The notes under the pieces are model-generated. The model was not told the origin of the DNA and searched no databases. It saw only the letters and a program-made list of their open reading frames with translations. A program made the position numbers and the translations under genes. Shown here piece after piece: positions 10,369-18,564 of a stretch of 64,000 nucleotides of DNA. The DNA is from Pedobacter antarcticus (GTDB lineage: Bacteria > Bacteroidota > Bacteroidia > Sphingobacteriales > Sphingobacteriaceae): contig NZ_FONS01000010.1 of assembly GCF_900112985.1 (NCBI RefSeq), positions 62,001-126,000 of the forward strand. The letters are read 5' to 3'. How positions within the stretch are numbered: the stretch's first letter is position 1; every line of letters begins with the position of its first letter.

Positions 10369-10592
10369 TGACAGAAAAAAGAACCGCTCCTGCAAGTCAG
10401 GATAGCAAAAACGAAATGGTTTTCACCAAAAAAAATTACCAACTACTGTTAATCAGTATTGCCATCGTTGTTGTGGGTTTCCTGCTGATGATCGGAACTA
10501 CTGATATCTATGACGTTAGAAAAACGCTGATTGCACCAATGGTCGTTCTTTTCGGGTTCGGTTTTGGTATTTATGCCATCTTGAAAAAATAA
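10368..10592 (+). CDS. DUF3098 small membrane protein
   Basis: A 74-residue protein with a basic N-terminal tail (FTKKNYQLLLISI) and two membrane segments (about 28-43 and 55-72). This pattern, and the place between ftsX and uppP, match the DUF3098 family seen in Bacteroidota. The ATG overlaps the ftsX stop by one base. The function is not established; the context suggests the cell envelope. Confidence 0.8.
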   Translation: MTEKRTAPASQDSKNEMVFTKKNYQLLLISIAIVVVGFLLMIGTTDIYDVRKTLIAPMVVLFGFGFGIYAILKK

Positions 10593-10598
10593 GCTTAC

Positions 10599-11393
10599 AT
10601 GAACTTTCTTCAGACTATCATTCTCGCCGTTATCGAAGGCCTGACTGAGTTTTTACCGGTTTCATCTACCGGCCACATGATCATTGCCTCCTCTTTTATG
10701 GGTATCGCATCAGATCCTTTTGTAAAATTATTCACTATCGTGATTCAGCTTGGTGCTATTCTCTCTGTAGTGGTGCTTTATTTTAAGCGTTTCTTCAAAA
10801 GTCTTGATTTCTATTTTAAATTACTTGTTGCTTTTATACCAGCTGCCGTTTTCGGACTGCTGCTGAGTGATAAAATTGATGAACTGCTGGAAAGCCCTTT
10901 GACAGTAGCTGTTTCACTAGTTGTCGGTGGTGTTATTTTGCTTTTTGTCGACAAATGGTTTAATAACCCTGTGATTGAACGCGAAGAGGACATAAATTAC
11001 CTCACCGCTTTTAAAATCGGCTTCTTTCAATGCCTGGCTATGATTCCGGGTGTATCCAGGTCCGGTGCAAGTATTGTAGGCGGTATGTCCCTAAAGCTAA
11101 GCAGAAAAGCGGCAGCTGAATTCTCATTCTTTCTGGCTGTCCCAACGATGTTCGCAGCCACGGCAAAGAAACTTTTCGATTTTTACAAGGAAGGTCATAC
11201 AATCACCACTCAGGAAATCCAACTGCTTGCAGTAGGAAATATTGTTGCATTCATAGTTGCCCTGCTAGCTATTAAAAGCTTTATCGGCTACCTGAATAAA
11301 AACGGATTCCGCATGTTTGGCTGGTACAGAATTATTGCAGGCCTGATTATTATTGCGCTTATTTACAGCGGACATAACCTGCAAATTATTTAA
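10599..11393 (+). CDS. uppP: Undecaprenyl-diphosphatase
   Basis: A 264-residue BacA/UppP-type integral membrane phosphatase that recycles undecaprenyl pyrophosphate to the carrier lipid for peptidoglycan and O-antigen synthesis. The (E/Q)-rich motif [15 protein letters not shown] is at about 13-27, and the second signature [10 protein letters not shown] near 147-156. Both are needed for catalysis. About eight membrane segments can be traced. The gene begins 6 bases after the DUF3098 stop, so it is very likely cotranscribed with ftsX. Confidence 0.95.
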   Translation: MNFLQTIILAVIEGLTEFLPVSSTGHMIIASSFMGIASDPFVKLFTIVIQLGAILSVVVLYFKRFFKSLDFYFKLLVAFIPAAVFGLLLSDKIDELLESPLTVAVSLVVGGVILLFVDKWFNNPVIEREEDINYLTAFKIGFFQCLAMIPGVSRSGASIVGGMSLKLSRKAAAEFSFFLAVPTMFAATAKKLFDFYKEGHTITTQEIQLLAVGNIVAFIVALLAIKSFIGYLNKNGFRMFGWYRIIAGLIIIALIYSGHNLQII

Positions 11394-11426
11394 TCCGTAA
11401 ATTGCGGCTTTAATTACCATACCGTT

Positions 11427-12167
11427 TTGAGCGTACAAAAATTACAGGAGAGAACCTTCAATTTTGCAGAAGGTGAATTATTACTCATCAACAAGCCCTA
11501 TAAATGGACTAGTTTTGATGTGGTCGGCAAAATCAGGAATTCTCTGAAACCGCTTAAACTAAAAGTTGGTCATGCGGGTACGCTAGACCCATTGGCTACC
11601 GGCCTGCTGATCTTATGCACCGGTAAACTGACTAAACAGATTGATACCTTTCAGTCGGAAGACAAGGAATATACCGGAACCATGGTTCTTGGTGCCACAA
11701 CTCCTTCATTTGACATGGAAACAGAAGTCGACGCGGAATTTCCATTGGACGCATTGACTGAAGAGGCTATCTACGCTGCTGCTACTCCATTCACAGGTGA
11801 TATACAACAATACCCCCCCGCCCACTCTGCTGTTAAAATAAACGGAGAAAGGCTATATGTAAAGGCGAGACGTGGTGAGGAACAGGAACTGCGATTGCGC
11901 AATGTAACTGTACATGTATTTGAAATTACACGGATTGCACTGCCTGAGGTAGATTTCAGAATTGCCTGCAGTAAGGGAACTTATATCCGTTCTCTTGTTT
12001 CGGATTTTGGAAGATTACTGAATAATGGCGCTTATCTATCTAAACTCACACGTACCCGCAGCGGAAGTTTCCTTCTTGAAGATGCCATAGAAGTTACTGA
12101 TATGGTTTCTTACCTGAAGTTACAACGTGAACTCCATACCTTAAATTCTGCGGTTGCTAATAGCTAG
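11427..12167 (+). CDS. truB: tRNA pseudouridine(55) synthase
   Basis: A 246-residue TruB that converts U55 in the T-loop of tRNAs to pseudouridine. The catalytic motif GHAGTLDPLATGLL (about 48-61) contains the nucleophilic aspartate. KGTYIRSLVSD (about 180-190) is a second family motif. The start used here is TTG at 11427 (MSVQKLQERTF), because no in-frame ATG precedes the conserved INKPYKWTSFD segment. It follows uppP by 33 bases and leads directly into the YitT gene. Confidence 0.93.
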   Translation: MSVQKLQERTFNFAEGELLLINKPYKWTSFDVVGKIRNSLKPLKLKVGHAGTLDPLATGLLILCTGKLTKQIDTFQSEDKEYTGTMVLGATTPSFDMETEVDAEFPLDALTEEAIYAAATPFTGDIQQYPPAHSAVKINGERLYVKARRGEEQELRLRNVTVHVFEITRIALPEVDFRIACSKGTYIRSLVSDFGRLLNNGAYLSKLTRTRSGSFLLEDAIEVTDMVSYLKLQRELHTLNSAVANS

Positions 12168-12170
12168 TTT

Positions 12171-13034
12171 ATGCACAACCACCTGAAAAACAAATCACTC
12201 CGGCATCTTAAGGACTTTTTTCTTGTTGCATGCGGAATCATTTCTGCTTGTTTCGGATTAAAGAGTTTCCTGATGCCAAATGGTTTTATTGACGGTGGGG
12301 TAACTGGAATCTCCCTTTTGATCAGCACACTAACCGGGCTTAAGCTTTCTTACCTGATTATCCTCATCAATATTCCTTTTGTTATCCTTGGCTATCACCA
12401 GATTGGTAAAGCATTTGCAGTTAAGACAGCTTTTGCAATCGCCATACTGGCTACAATGCTCTTCCTGGTTCCTTTCCCGTCTATAACTCATGATAAATTG
12501 CTCATTGCATTTTTCGGCGGACTTTTTCTGGGTGGCGGTATAGGACTCGCCATGCGTGGTGGCTGTGTAATTGACGGAACAGAGGTTCTAGCGCTTTACA
12601 TCAGTAAAAATAGCATGCTGACGGTTGGCAATATTATTCTCATCCTGAATATTCTCATTTTCGGTGTAGCCGCACTCTTTCTCGGTATAGAAACCGCGAT
12701 GTATGCGATCCTTACTTATCTTTCTGCTTCAAAGACAGTAGATTTTGTTGTTAACGGCCTGGAACAATACATCGGCGTTACGATTATCTCAGAGAAAGCA
12801 GTAGAGATCAAACAGTTTCTGATCAATGATATGAAACGCGGCGTTACTGTTTACAAAGGTGAAGGTGGCTACGGTGAGCATAAAGAAATAGATATTCTGT
12901 ATACTGTAATGACCAAACTGGAAATGGGTAAATTATCTTCGGAGATCCGCCAGATGGATCCGGATGCATTCATTGTCCAGCAACAAATTGCAGATATTAA
13001 AGGCGGAGTGGTCAAACGCCAGGCTTTGCATTAA
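12171..13034 (+). CDS. YitT family membrane protein
   Basis: A 287-residue protein with five or six N-terminal membrane segments (about 15-195), including FGLKSFLMPNGFIDGGVTGIS and the glycine-rich FLGGGIGLAMRGGCVIDGTE. A C-terminal cytosolic DUF2179 domain (about 215-280) ends IVQQQIADIKGG. The family is widespread and its transport role is unproven. The gene starts 3 bases after the truB stop and sits 11 bases before ribF, so it lies inside the same transcription unit. Confidence 0.85.
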   Translation: MHNHLKNKSLRHLKDFFLVACGIISACFGLKSFLMPNGFIDGGVTGISLLISTLTGLKLSYLIILINIPFVILGYHQIGKAFAVKTAFAIAILATMLFLVPFPSITHDKLLIAFFGGLFLGGGIGLAMRGGCVIDGTEVLALYISKNSMLTVGNIILILNILIFGVAALFLGIETAMYAILTYLSASKTVDFVVNGLEQYIGVTIISEKAVEIKQFLINDMKRGVTVYKGEGGYGEHKEIDILYTVMTKLEMGKLSSEIRQMDPDAFIVQQQIADIKGGVVKRQALH

Positions 13035-13045
13035 ATAATAAGATT

Positions 13046-13990
13046 GTGAAAATATATAATAACCTTGCTGAATTTAAGAGACTGGACCATGCAGTCGTAA
13101 CTATTGGTACTTATGACGGTGTGCATTTTGGACACCGCAAAATTATCAGCAGGCTCTGTGATCTTGCCAAATCTAATGGTGGAGAAAGCGTAATCCTTAC
13201 TTTCTTTCCACACCCAAGGCTTATTATCGATCCTGAAAATCAGGATCTCAAAATGATTAATACTATTGAGGAGAAAGCAGAAATGCTGGAAAAACTTGGT
13301 GTGGATCATTTGATTATTACCCCTTTCACGCGTGATTTCTCCAATCTCAGCCCAGATGAATATATCAGGGAGATTCTTGTGGATACTATAGGCTTAAAAA
13401 ATCTGATTGTAGGTTATGACCACCGTTTTGGTAAAAACAGGAGCGGAGGTATGAAGGAATTGCTGGAAAGTGCGTCCAAACTTGGCTTTGAAGTGGAACA
13501 GATAGATGAACAGGATATCAACGATGTTGCAGTTAGTTCTACAAAAATCAGAGAGTCTCTGTTAAATGGAAATGTTGCACTTGCTGCGACTTATCTCGGC
13601 TATCCGTTTTCGCTGTACGGCCCTGTGATTAAAGGCGATAAAATAGGTCGCACAATTGGATTTCCAACTGCAAATATATTTATTGAACAGGCTTATAAAC
13701 TAATTCCTTCGGATGGCATTTATGCGGTAACGATTTCTATGGAAAACCAAAATTACCGGGGTATGGCGTATATCGGTCAGCGTCCGACGATCAATGGAAT
13801 GACGCGTAATATAGAAGTCAATATATTTGATTTCGACAGGGAGATCTATGGTCAGTATATCAAAATGAACTTTATGGAATTCCTGAGGCACGACGTCAAG
13901 TTCACTGGTCTTGAAGCACTTAAGATCCAATTACAAAAAGACAAGGAAGACACCATATCTTATTTTGAAAAGATAGATAATTCCATATAA
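13046..13990 (+). CDS. ribF: Bifunctional riboflavin kinase / FAD synthetase
   Basis: A 314-residue RibF that makes FMN and then FAD. The N-terminal nucleotidyltransferase domain carries GTYDGVHFGHRKII (about 21-34), the GxxDGxHxGH motif. The motif SSTKIRESL (about 165-173) is its second ATP-contacting segment. The C-terminal kinase domain (about 185-305) contains GRTIGFPTANI, the ribityl- and ATP-binding loop. The start is GTG at 13046 (VKIYNNLAEF). It closes the uppP-truB-yitT-ribF run. Confidence 0.94.
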   Translation: MKIYNNLAEFKRLDHAVVTIGTYDGVHFGHRKIISRLCDLAKSNGGESVILTFFPHPRLIIDPENQDLKMINTIEEKAEMLEKLGVDHLIITPFTRDFSNLSPDEYIREILVDTIGLKNLIVGYDHRFGKNRSGGMKELLESASKLGFEVEQIDEQDINDVAVSSTKIRESLLNGNVALAATYLGYPFSLYGPVIKGDKIGRTIGFPTANIFIEQAYKLIPSDGIYAVTISMENQNYRGMAYIGQRPTINGMTRNIEVNIFDFDREIYGQYIKMNFMEFLRHDVKFTGLEALKIQLQKDKEDTISYFEKIDNSI

Positions 13991-14018
13991 CTATCTGTTT
14001 CCCGTTCAAAAACCACCT

Positions 14019-14026
14019 TATTTTTG
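14019..14026 (+). promoter_or_regulatory. Probable -7 element before the small secreted protein gene
   Basis: TATTTTTG matches TAnnTTTG and ends 13 bases before the ATG at 14040, which implies a very short leader. No strong -33 TTG is visible. Confidence 0.4.
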
Positions 14027-14039
14027 TATATTTACAACA

Positions 14040-14399
14040 ATGAGATCGATTTTAACGGTTTTTTTTCTGCTGCTCATATTCAATTCCTGCTATGCCAGGG
14101 AGCTTGAATCGGATGCTGCTGTTTCGGTCTCTCAACACCATATAACGCCAAAGATAATCTCAAAATTCAGAATGGATTCTAATTCTGAAAGCAAACACCT
14201 TTTTCGTCTAAACAACACTGAGCACAGGACTCTTAACCGGATCCAGTTCAGCCAGTTCTCACCTGCCAGCATGCGCCTTTTTGATGCGGGTGCTATTAAG
14301 TATCTACGGGCATTTAGCAGCCGTATATATATTGGCGATCCAGCATTAAATTATAAATTCATATTTCATCTGCTCTACCCCAAACACGTCTTTTGGTAG
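14040..14399 (+). CDS. Small secreted protein of unknown function
   Basis: A 119-residue protein. Residues 1-19 form a hydrophobic signal sequence ending FNSCYAR. The cysteine could support lipidation, but the surrounding residues are a poor lipobox. The mature part is polar and His/Ser-rich with no motif I recognise (for example SKHLFRLNNTEHRTL and FSPASMRLFDAGAIKYLRAF). It has its own likely promoter and stands 49 bases before the Kef-type antiporter. The reading frame has sensible codon use, but I cannot assign a function. Confidence 0.55.
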   Translation: MRSILTVFFLLLIFNSCYARELESDAAVSVSQHHITPKIISKFRMDSNSESKHLFRLNNTEHRTLNRIQFSQFSPASMRLFDAGAIKYLRAFSSRIYIGDPALNYKFIFHLLYPKHVFW

Positions 14400-14448
14400 C
14401 TTCCGTGATGCTTATCTTAAATTTCACACACAAATATGATCCTTTTAT

Positions 14449-16677
14449 ATGCTGCATTTACCTGTTTTAATTACCGATCTGGGCTTGATTCTCGCTGCTG
14501 CAGGAATCACAACTTTACTTTTTAAAAAAATCAAACAACCATTAGTTCTTGGCTACATTCTGGCCGGACTGCTGGTAGGACCACATATTAACTTTATCCC
14601 TACTGTCACTGACAATGAAAGTATCCATATCTGGGCAGAAATAGGTGTAATCTTCCTATTGTTCAGTCTGGGACTAGAGTTCAGTTTCAAGAAACTGGTT
14701 AAAGTCGGAGGCTCCGCTTCCATCACAGCGGTTGTGGAAGTCTTCTTCATGCTGCTGATTGGATTTGTGGCCGGAAAGGCCATGGGATGGACCACAATGG
14801 ACAGTATTTTCCTCGGCGGTATTCTTTCGGTCTCTTCGACAACAATTATTATCCGGGCTTTTGAAGAGCTGGGGGTAAAACATAAGAAATTTGCAGGTCT
14901 GGTATTCGGCGTACTGATTGTAGAAGATCTGGTTGCGATTTTACTGCTGGTTCTGCTATCTACACTAGCTGTGAGTCAGCAATTCGCAGGAACGGAAATG
15001 TTCCTGTCGATTCTTAAATTATGTTTCTTTCTAATCCTCTGGTTTATTGGCGGTATTTTTCTGGTGCCTACTTTCCTGAAAGCAACTAAGAAATTGATGA
15101 ACGATGAGACCATGCTCATTGTGTCTATTGCCCTCTGCCTGATTATGGTTATGCTGGCGGTAAAGGTCGGCTTCTCTCCCGCCCTGGGCGCATTTATTAT
15201 GGGTTCCATCCTTGCTGAAACTACGCAAGCTGAAAAAATCGAACATCTGACTAAATCTGTTAAGGATCTATTCGCTGCAATTTTCTTCGTGTCTGTAGGG
15301 ATGATGATAGACCCTGGAATTTTACTGGATTATGCGGTTCCAATTCTGGTTATTACCCTGGCTACTATTCTTGGTAAATTCATGAGCTCCGGACTTGGTG
15401 CGCTGGTATCAGGACAGCCGCTGAAAACGTCGGTACAAACGGGTATGAGTCTTGCCCAAATCGGAGAATTCTCGTTTATCATCGCCACATTAGGAGTAAC
15501 GCTTAAAGTTACCAGTGATTTTCTTTATCCGATCGCTGTTGCAGTATCTGCAATTACCACATTCACAACTCCCTATCTGATTAAGGCATCAGAGCCATTC
15601 TATCTTTTTTTGGAAAGAATAATGCCTAAGAAATGGCTTGATGCGCTCAACCGTTACAGTTCAAGTACGGCAGGTATTACTACCATGAGTGACTGGAGAG
15701 TCCTTCTCCGTGCTTATACTTTTAACACGATCATTCACCTGGTTATTCTAGTTGCAATTATTTTTATCGGCTCAAGGTATCTGCAGCCATTCATCACTGA
15801 AAATATTATTAACGGAAATAACGGCACAATGATCAGCCTGATTTTAACATTTATCCTTACTGCGCCATTTTTATGGGCTCTGGCCTTACGCAGAATTGAG
15901 CGTAAAGCACATTCTCATCTCTGGTTGAATAAAAAATACACGAGAGGTCCGCTGGTTGCACTGGAAGTGCTGCGTATTGCATTAGCAATCTTTGCTGTGG
16001 GCTTTCTGATCTTCCAGTTCTATAATACCCTGGTTGCCCTGGGAATCGCATTTGGCCTGATTGTTCTGGGCATGTATTTCTTTTCCAGGAAGCTGCAGCA
16101 GTTCTACGACAGGCTCGAAAATCGTTTCCTGCACAACCTGAATGCACGTGAGGAACTGCAAAAACAACCTGAAATCCTGCCATGGGACACTCACTTAACA
16201 GAATTGAGTATCTCCCCTGATTCTCCGTTAGTAGGAAAATCTCTGATAGAGCTTGCCGTGAGAGAGAAATACGGTGTTAATATCGCCATGATTGAAAGGG
16301 GTCACAGAATGATTCCTACTCCTGGCAGGGATGAAAGGCTTTACCCAAATGACAAAGTCATGCTGATTGGTACTGATGATCAGCTAGCGGCGATTACCGA
16401 ATTGTTCAAAGGTGTCACAGATGAAAATCAGGAAACCAGTTTCCCGAAGAAGGATATGACGCTGCAGAAAGTCGTAATTACGAGTTCTTCGCCGGTTTAT
16501 AACCAAAGTATCCGTGAATCTGGTATAAGGGAGAAGACACAGGGGCTTGTTGTCGGTATTGAAAGAAATGGTGTACGGATCCTCAACCCGGATTCCAATC
16601 TCGTCTTTGAAAATGAGGACATTGTCTGGATTGTAGGTAATACAAAGAAAATACCCGATCTGCTCAAAAAAACATAA
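14449..16677 (+). CDS. Kef/CPA2-type monovalent cation:proton antiporter with two RCK-C domains
   Basis: A 742-residue membrane protein. Residues 1-400 form the Na+/H+ exchanger fold with about 12 helices, including QPLVLGYILAGLLVGP and EIGVIFLLFSLGLEFS, both typical of KefB/KefC. A further four helices follow (about 425-540). Two TrkA-C/RCK-C domains complete it (about 585-655 and 670-740); no NAD-binding TrkA-N domain is evident between exchanger and RCK-C. It probably exchanges K+ or Na+ for H+ across the inner membrane. The C-terminal domains suggest ligand gating. A strong terminator follows, so it ends its own unit. Confidence 0.9.
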   Translation: MLHLPVLITDLGLILAAAGITTLLFKKIKQPLVLGYILAGLLVGPHINFIPTVTDNESIHIWAEIGVIFLLFSLGLEFSFKKLVKVGGSASITAVVEVFFMLLIGFVAGKAMGWTTMDSIFLGGILSVSSTTIIIRAFEELGVKHKKFAGLVFGVLIVEDLVAILLLVLLSTLAVSQQFAGTEMFLSILKLCFFLILWFIGGIFLVPTFLKATKKLMNDETMLIVSIALCLIMVMLAVKVGFSPALGAFIMGSILAETTQAEKIEHLTKSVKDLFAAIFFVSVGMMIDPGILLDYAVPILVITLATILGKFMSSGLGALVSGQPLKTSVQTGMSLAQIGEFSFIIATLGVTLKVTSDFLYPIAVAVSAITTFTTPYLIKASEPFYLFLERIMPKKWLDALNRYSSSTAGITTMSDWRVLLRAYTFNTIIHLVILVAIIFIGSRYLQPFITENIINGNNGTMISLILTFILTAPFLWALALRRIERKAHSHLWLNKKYTRGPLVALEVLRIALAIFAVGFLIFQFYNTLVALGIAFGLIVLGMYFFSRKLQQFYDRLENRFLHNLNAREELQKQPEILPWDTHLTELSISPDSPLVGKSLIELAVREKYGVNIAMIERGHRMIPTPGRDERLYPNDKVMLIGTDDQLAAITELFKGVTDENQETSFPKKDMTLQKVVITSSSPVYNQSIRESGIREKTQGLVVGIERNGVRILNPDSNLVFENEDIVWIVGNTKKIPDLLKKT

Positions 16678-16721
16678 TGAACTGATCATTGTTTATCCGA
16701 TGAAACAACTAGCTTCGTTTT

Positions 16722-16752
16722 GGAAGCCGTCTTTTCGGCTTCCAGTTTTTTT
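16722..16752 (+). terminator. Rho-independent terminator of the antiporter gene
   Basis: GGAAGCCG and CGGCTTCC pair around a six-base loop (TCTTTT) and are followed by AGTTTTTTT. It ends 4 bases before the next ATG, so it also decides against an upstream in-frame start at 16720 for the DUF2157 gene. Confidence 0.9.
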
Positions 16753-16755
16753 AAT

Positions 16756-17793
16756 ATGAAAATCGATCAGGACAAAAGTGATTTTTTAGATGAGATGCTG
16801 GACATGTGGCAGCATGAAAATTTATTGTCCGAAGCTGATGCGCAAAAACTGAAAGGTAGCTATGAAGCCAAATCCTTTGACTGGAGACGGCTTGCCCAAT
16901 ACTCTTTCTGGATTGCTATGGCTTGCGGAGTCGTCTCTCTCGGCGCCTTGCTAATCGACAACAAGGTTCTCGATTATCTTTATAAACTATATGATACGCC
17001 TGACAGTCTCATCTGTCTTATTTCTGCAGCTGCAGCAGCATACCTGTATTATATCAGCTTTAAAAGAAAAAAATCCAGGGCGATGGAAGTATTCAGTAAT
17101 GATGCCCTGATCTTCACCGCTGTAATGTTAACAGCAAATGCAATCGCCTATCTTGGTAAAGCGCTGGGAAAAGGCGAGAGTCATTTTTCTCTGCTTATAC
17201 TTTTTTCAGTACTGATTTATGGTATTCTTGCATTTATATTTAAATCCCGATTAATCTGGATCTTTACTATGATCTCTTTTGGCGCATGGTTTGGAACTGA
17301 AACTGGTTATCTTTCCCGTGACAACCTTTATTTTCTGGGAATGAATTTCCCGCTCAGATTCGTATGCTTCGGTCTTCTGCTTACATCAGCGGCTTTAATG
17401 CTGCGCAAGATTAAAGCATTCAGTTTCTTCTACGAAACTACCTATATCGGTGGTATGATTTACCTGTTCGTCTCTTTATGGCTGATCTCCGTCTTTGGGA
17501 ATTTCGGTACGCTGGATCAATGGTATGGGATAAGACAGATAAGTTTGTTTTATTGGGCATTGATTTCGATGAGTGCCTGTGGTATCAGTATTTTCGCAGG
17601 TTTGAAATTCAGGGATGATATAGCTAGAGAATTCGGAATCACATTTCTTTTTATAAACCTGTATACCCGCTATTTTGAGTATTTCTGGGATACCTGGCAC
17701 AAGGCTCTTTTTTTCAGTGTCCTGGCAGCGTCATTCTGGTTTATAGGACGCAGGGCCGAGAAGATATGGAACCTGGAATTTCTCAAAAAATAA
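16756..17793 (+). CDS. DUF2157 integral membrane protein
   Basis: A 345-residue protein. The N-terminal soluble segment (about 1-50, with LSEADAQKLKGSYEAKSFDWRR in two parts) is the DUF2157 domain. About nine to ten membrane helices follow. The function is unknown across the family. The start at 16756 (MKIDQDKSDF) is chosen because the alternative at 16720 lies inside the upstream terminator hairpin. The ATG directly follows the T-run, so its own promoter must overlap the terminator region or the transcript must read through. Confidence 0.75.
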   Translation: MKIDQDKSDFLDEMLDMWQHENLLSEADAQKLKGSYEAKSFDWRRLAQYSFWIAMACGVVSLGALLIDNKVLDYLYKLYDTPDSLICLISAAAAAYLYYISFKRKKSRAMEVFSNDALIFTAVMLTANAIAYLGKALGKGESHFSLLILFSVLIYGILAFIFKSRLIWIFTMISFGAWFGTETGYLSRDNLYFLGMNFPLRFVCFGLLLTSAALMLRKIKAFSFFYETTYIGGMIYLFVSLWLISVFGNFGTLDQWYGIRQISLFYWALISMSACGISIFAGLKFRDDIAREFGITFLFINLYTRYFEYFWDTWHKALFFSVLAASFWFIGRRAEKIWNLEFLKK

Positions 17794-17853
17794 AAGCAAC
17801 ATTTTTTAGAAGCGACTAAAAGCTATTTAGCGTTGGAGAACTTCCGCCAATTG

Positions 17854-18474
17854 TTATTTAATAAAATGAATGTAGATCAGTTTGAAGATATGATAGGCCG
17901 AAAGAGCGAAGAACAGACCGGCAATCGCTTTATTTACGACGTAAGTTGTCAGTGTAAATTTTGTCTGTATATATTGGGCAAAACGGGCAAAGCCGTAAAG
18001 TGCTAATCCCGCGCCTATTCCCGACCCGATACTAAATACACTAAGCGACACATAACCGATATCAATCCACTCATGTGAGATCAGGTAGGTACCGACAAAC
18101 AGCCAAAAAGGGATCTGCATAGGATTTAAAACCCCTAGTAGCATGCCATACCGGATGCTGTCTTTATTGGAATAGTCTGTTTTAGGCATTTCTTTCCTCG
18201 ATCGCCAGGTGGTTATTCCCAATACTAGAAAAAGGGCAATCATCACGCCATCTATATAATTCCCGAACTCAATTTCACTCGATAACCATTGCACAAAACG
18301 CATGACACCAAATGTAAAAAGAACCTCAATAACGGAGAATGCAGCTATGAAATATAGTGCTTGCTTAATACCCCTGGTAATAGTAAGCTGAACAACCGTA
18401 AGGTTGATATTTCCGGGTGGTATGTATCCCAGAGAGTTCAGAATAACGCCCAGGAAAAAGGTTAGAAAAAGCAT
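17854..18474 (-). CDS. LysE-family amino-acid exporter
   Basis: A 206-residue membrane protein with six hydrophobic segments. The N-terminal motif LNSLGYIPPGNINLTVVQLTI matches the LysE/RhtB signature (GxxPGP-type). LGVLNPMQIPFWLFVGTYL carries the NPxxxxF-type second motif. Members export basic or neutral amino acids with proton exchange; the substrate cannot be told here. It is convergent with the DUF2157 gene. A 10-bp perfect inverted repeat flanks its start codon. Confidence 0.82.
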   Translation of the reverse strand: MLFLTFFLGVILNSLGYIPPGNINLTVVQLTITRGIKQALYFIAAFSVIEVLFTFGVMRFVQWLSSEIEFGNYIDGVMIALFLVLGITTWRSRKEMPKTDYSNKDSIRYGMLLGVLNPMQIPFWLFVGTYLISHEWIDIGYVSLSVFSIGSGIGAGLALYGFARFAQYIQTKFTLTTYVVNKAIAGLFFALSAYHIFKLIYIHFIK

Positions 18475-18509
18475 CCGCTAATATAAATAAAATTTAGTGA
18501 GCGGATGCT
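18470..18509. repeat. Perfect 10-bp inverted repeat around the LysE-type start
   Basis: AGCATCCGCT at 18470-18479 and AGCGGATGCT at 18500-18509 are perfect inverted copies separated by 20 bases. The left arm contains the start codon complement (18472-18474), so folding of the mRNA would hide the initiation region. Confidence 0.7.
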
Positions 18510-18564
18510 GAATAACTTTGAATGCTGTTTTTGAATAAAATTAGCTTAAAATAGCTGACATTTT

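Noticed and set aside
16720..16755. Upstream ATG for the DUF2157 gene
   Set aside because: It lies inside the hairpin and T-run of the antiporter terminator; the added 12 residues are only the translated stem.
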